A stretch of DNA of 64,000 nt from Propionispora sp. 2/2-37 (GTDB lineage Bacteria; Bacillota; Negativicutes; Propionisporales; Propionisporaceae). The notes under the pieces were generated by a model. The model had not been told where the DNA came from and made no database searches. It saw only the letters and a program-made list of their open reading frames with translations. The position numbers and the translations under genes were made by a program. Positions 62,474-64,000 of the stretch are shown here, piece after piece; the stretch's first letter is position 1; the number at the start of each line of letters is the position of its first letter. The DNA lies in NCBI RefSeq assembly GCF_001298735.1, contig NZ_CYSP01000016.1, positions 1 through 64,000 on the forward strand, given 5' to 3'.

Positions 62474-64000
62474 TTGAAGAGGATATTGACCATTTCGCCC
62501 AAGGCGCAGGCAGAGACAAAAAATGCACCGCAACAGGCGAAGCTTAAGGTATGTGCATACTGCAGAGTGAGTTCAGCATCCAACGAACAAATGGCCTCCT
62601 ATGAGGCACAGGTTGAGTATTACAAAAAGTTCATCCAGCAAAATCCGGCTTGGAAGTTTGTAGGTATCTACGCCGACAGCGGAGTATCCGGAACGCGAAA
62701 GACAGGGCGTACCGAATTCAACCGGATGATCAAAGACGCCGAAGACGATAAGATCGAGCTAATCGTCACCAAGTCCATTTCCCGCTTTGCACGCAACACG
62801 CTGGATTGTCTGGAGGCCGTCCGGTTTCTGAAAAACCTTGGCGTGGCCGTGTATTTCGAGCGGGAAAACATCAACACCTTAAGCGCCGAGAGTGAACTGT
62901 TGCTTAGCGTCTTGTCTTCGATCGCCCAGGAGGAAAGCCGCAGCATTTCCGACAACCTCCGCTGGGCTTATCGGAAAAAATTCCGGCAAGGGAAGGTGAC
63001 CGTGGCCACAAGCAGGTTTCTCGGTTATGACACGGATGACAAAGGCCAATTGATGATTAACCAGCGGGAAGCTGAAGTTGTCAAACGAATATTTTGTGAG
63101 TATATTGCAGGCAAGGGCATTAGAACTATCATTAACGGGCTGGAGGCAGATAACATAACGACTGTAACCGGTCTTACCCGTTGGCCGGAAAGTACCATCC
63201 GCAATATTTTGACAAACGAAAAATATTGTGGCGACGCCGTCCTGCAAAAAACCTATGTTGCCGATTACCTAACGCACAAGAAGAAAAAGAACAGGGGAGA
63301 AATGCCGATGTATCGGGTCAGCGGCAATCACCGGCCGATTATCTCGAAAGATGATTTTGACCTCGTGCAACGGCTGATGGCTCAGCGGGCGGCGGAGTAT
63401 GGCAACCTGCCGGGAGACCGGAGTAAGTATGCCAGGCATTACGCGTTTAGCGGCAAGCTGGTTTGCGGCCGGTGCGGGGCAGCCTTCAAGCGAAGGACCT
63501 GGAACAGCAAGGAGAACAGTAAGCAGATTGTCTGGCAGTGCGGCACCTACGTCAAGAAAGGGAAGGCCGCCTGCTCAATGAAAGCCCTGGACGATATTAC
63601 GCTCAAGACGGTTTTTATGCGGGTATTCAATAAATTGTACAAAAACAAGGAGTCGGTACTTAAGCAGTTCATGGTGAATCTTGAAAAGACGTTTTGCTCT
63701 GGCAGAAACCACGAACAAGTGAACGACGTCGAGTTTGAGACAGACAAGATAACCGGGAAAATCAAAGAACTGATCCGGAAGCAAATAAAGGGAATCGTTG
63801 AACCGTCAGAGTTTCAGGCGGAATATAGAAAACTTAAAGCACGGCTGGAAATGCTGCGTAACCAGAAAAGCGGTTTCGTCCAGGAGGAAAGCAAGCTGGA
63901 AGAGGTTAAAGCCAGGACACAGAAAATAGCTGCTTTTTTGAAAGAACAGGCAAGTGCCCTGACTGAATTTGATGAAGATATTTTTTGTGCGTTGGTGGAG
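62474..64000 (+). CDS. large serine recombinase (phage integrase), 3' end outside window
   Basis: At least 509 residues, truncated by the window end. The N-terminal catalytic domain has CAYCRVSSASNEQ with the nucleophile Ser, YADSGVSGTRKTGRTEFNRM and SISRFARNTLD. A recombinase domain follows (GLTRWPESTIRNILTNEKYCG), then a zinc ribbon (LVCGRCGAAFKR plus QCGTYV and ACSM), and a coiled coil near residues 415-500. It integrates and excises the prophage at a short att core. The start is TTG 62474, 6 bases after GGGAGGTG. Confidence 0.95.
   Translation, partial: MKRILTISPKAQAETKNAPQQAKLKVCAYCRVSSASNEQMASYEAQVEYYKKFIQQNPAWKFVGIYADSGVSGTRKTGRTEFNRMIKDAEDDKIELIVTKSISRFARNTLDCLEAVRFLKNLGVAVYFERENINTLSAESELLLSVLSSIAQEESRSISDNLRWAYRKKFRQGKVTVATSRFLGYDTDDKGQLMINQREAEVVKRIFCEYIAGKGIRTIINGLEADNITTVTGLTRWPESTIRNILTNEKYCGDAVLQKTYVADYLTHKKKKNRGEMPMYRVSGNHRPIISKDDFDLVQRLMAQRAAEYGNLPGDRSKYARHYAFSGKLVCGRCGAAFKRRTWNSKENSKQIVWQCGTYVKKGKAACSMKALDDITLKTVFMRVFNKLYKNKESVLKQFMVNLEKTFCSGRNHEQVNDVEFETDKITGKIKELIRKQIKGIVEPSEFQAEYRKLKARLEMLRNQKSGFVQEESKLEEVKARTQKIAAFLKEQASALTEFDEDIFCALVE

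Larger units (their letters stand above)
20600..64000. mobile_element. siphovirus-type HK97/lambda-like prophage, right end outside window
   Basis: A continuous set of phage genes in functional order: immunity, replication, late regulator, methylation, packaging, head, connector, tail, tip, lysis and a serine recombinase. All but the immunity genes and the toxin-antitoxin pair are on the plus strand. The left edge is approximate (20583-20727). The recombinase is truncated by the window end, so attR is beyond it. Every structural gene looks intact except a split helicase, so the prophage may be functional. Confidence 0.93.

Overview
The window looks like a chromosome segment of a diderm, spore-lineage Firmicute (Negativicutes, Sporomusaceae-like). 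Firmicutes-type control signals (CIRCE/HrcA heat-shock operators, strong AAGGAGG ribosome binding sites, a c-di-GMP-I riboswitch) sit next to a TolC-type outer-membrane efflux protein, which a monoderm would lack. The genus is an inference from gene content; no rRNA or other taxonomic marker is present.

Region 1 (1-20.5 kb) is host chromosome. It starts with an IS1182-type transposase cut by the window edge. A c-di-GMP circuit follows: a small gene, a CBS-GGDEF protein, a GEMM-I riboswitch with terminator, and an HD-GYP phosphodiesterase. Next come pncB and groES-groEL on the minus strand, and a plus-strand mannose cluster: GH130 mannoside phosphorylase, sugar-1-phosphate nucleotidyltransferase, GT4 glycosyltransferase, a six-hairpin protein, phosphomannomutase, bL25/Ctc, ManA and TolC. 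The region ends with htrA-htpG on the minus strand. Three perfect CIRCE elements, each beside a sigma-A-type promoter, precede groES, the mannose cluster and htrA-htpG, so the mannose genes appear to belong to the HrcA regulon.

Region 2 (about 20.6-64 kb, running off the right edge) is a siphovirus-type HK97/lambda-like prophage in standard modular order. ImmA and an XRE repressor face Cro-like genes across a compact switch with CGAAC-N5-GTTCG operators. The replication genes are a split SNF2 helicase, a CHC2/DUF927 primase-helicase and a VRR-NUC nuclease, with an 11-copy GGACAAC iteron-like cluster. A late regulator and its probable target promoter follow, then a DnaA-box cluster, two DNA methyltransferases, P27/TerL terminase, HNH, portal, protease, capsid, connectors, major tail protein, G/GT chaperones with a canonical -1 slippery site, tape measure, lambda M/L/K/J-like tip genes and receptor-binding/collar genes. 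Lysis genes (XhlA-like, holin-like, GH25 lysozyme) and a large serine recombinase complete it.

Accessory cargo inside the prophage is the most notable part. (1) A radical-SAM/SPASM peptide-maturase-like enzyme lies between a small tail protein ending in a Cys cluster and three translationally coupled genes of unknown function. This suggests post-translational modification of a virion or tail protein, and I know of no described precedent. (2) A membrane diguanylate cyclase sits between the phage SHOCT-like gene and the recombinase. (3) An antisense RelE/AbrB-type toxin-antitoxin pair is embedded in the late operon. (4) A tail-fibre protein is built from about 14 copies of an 18-20 residue repeat.
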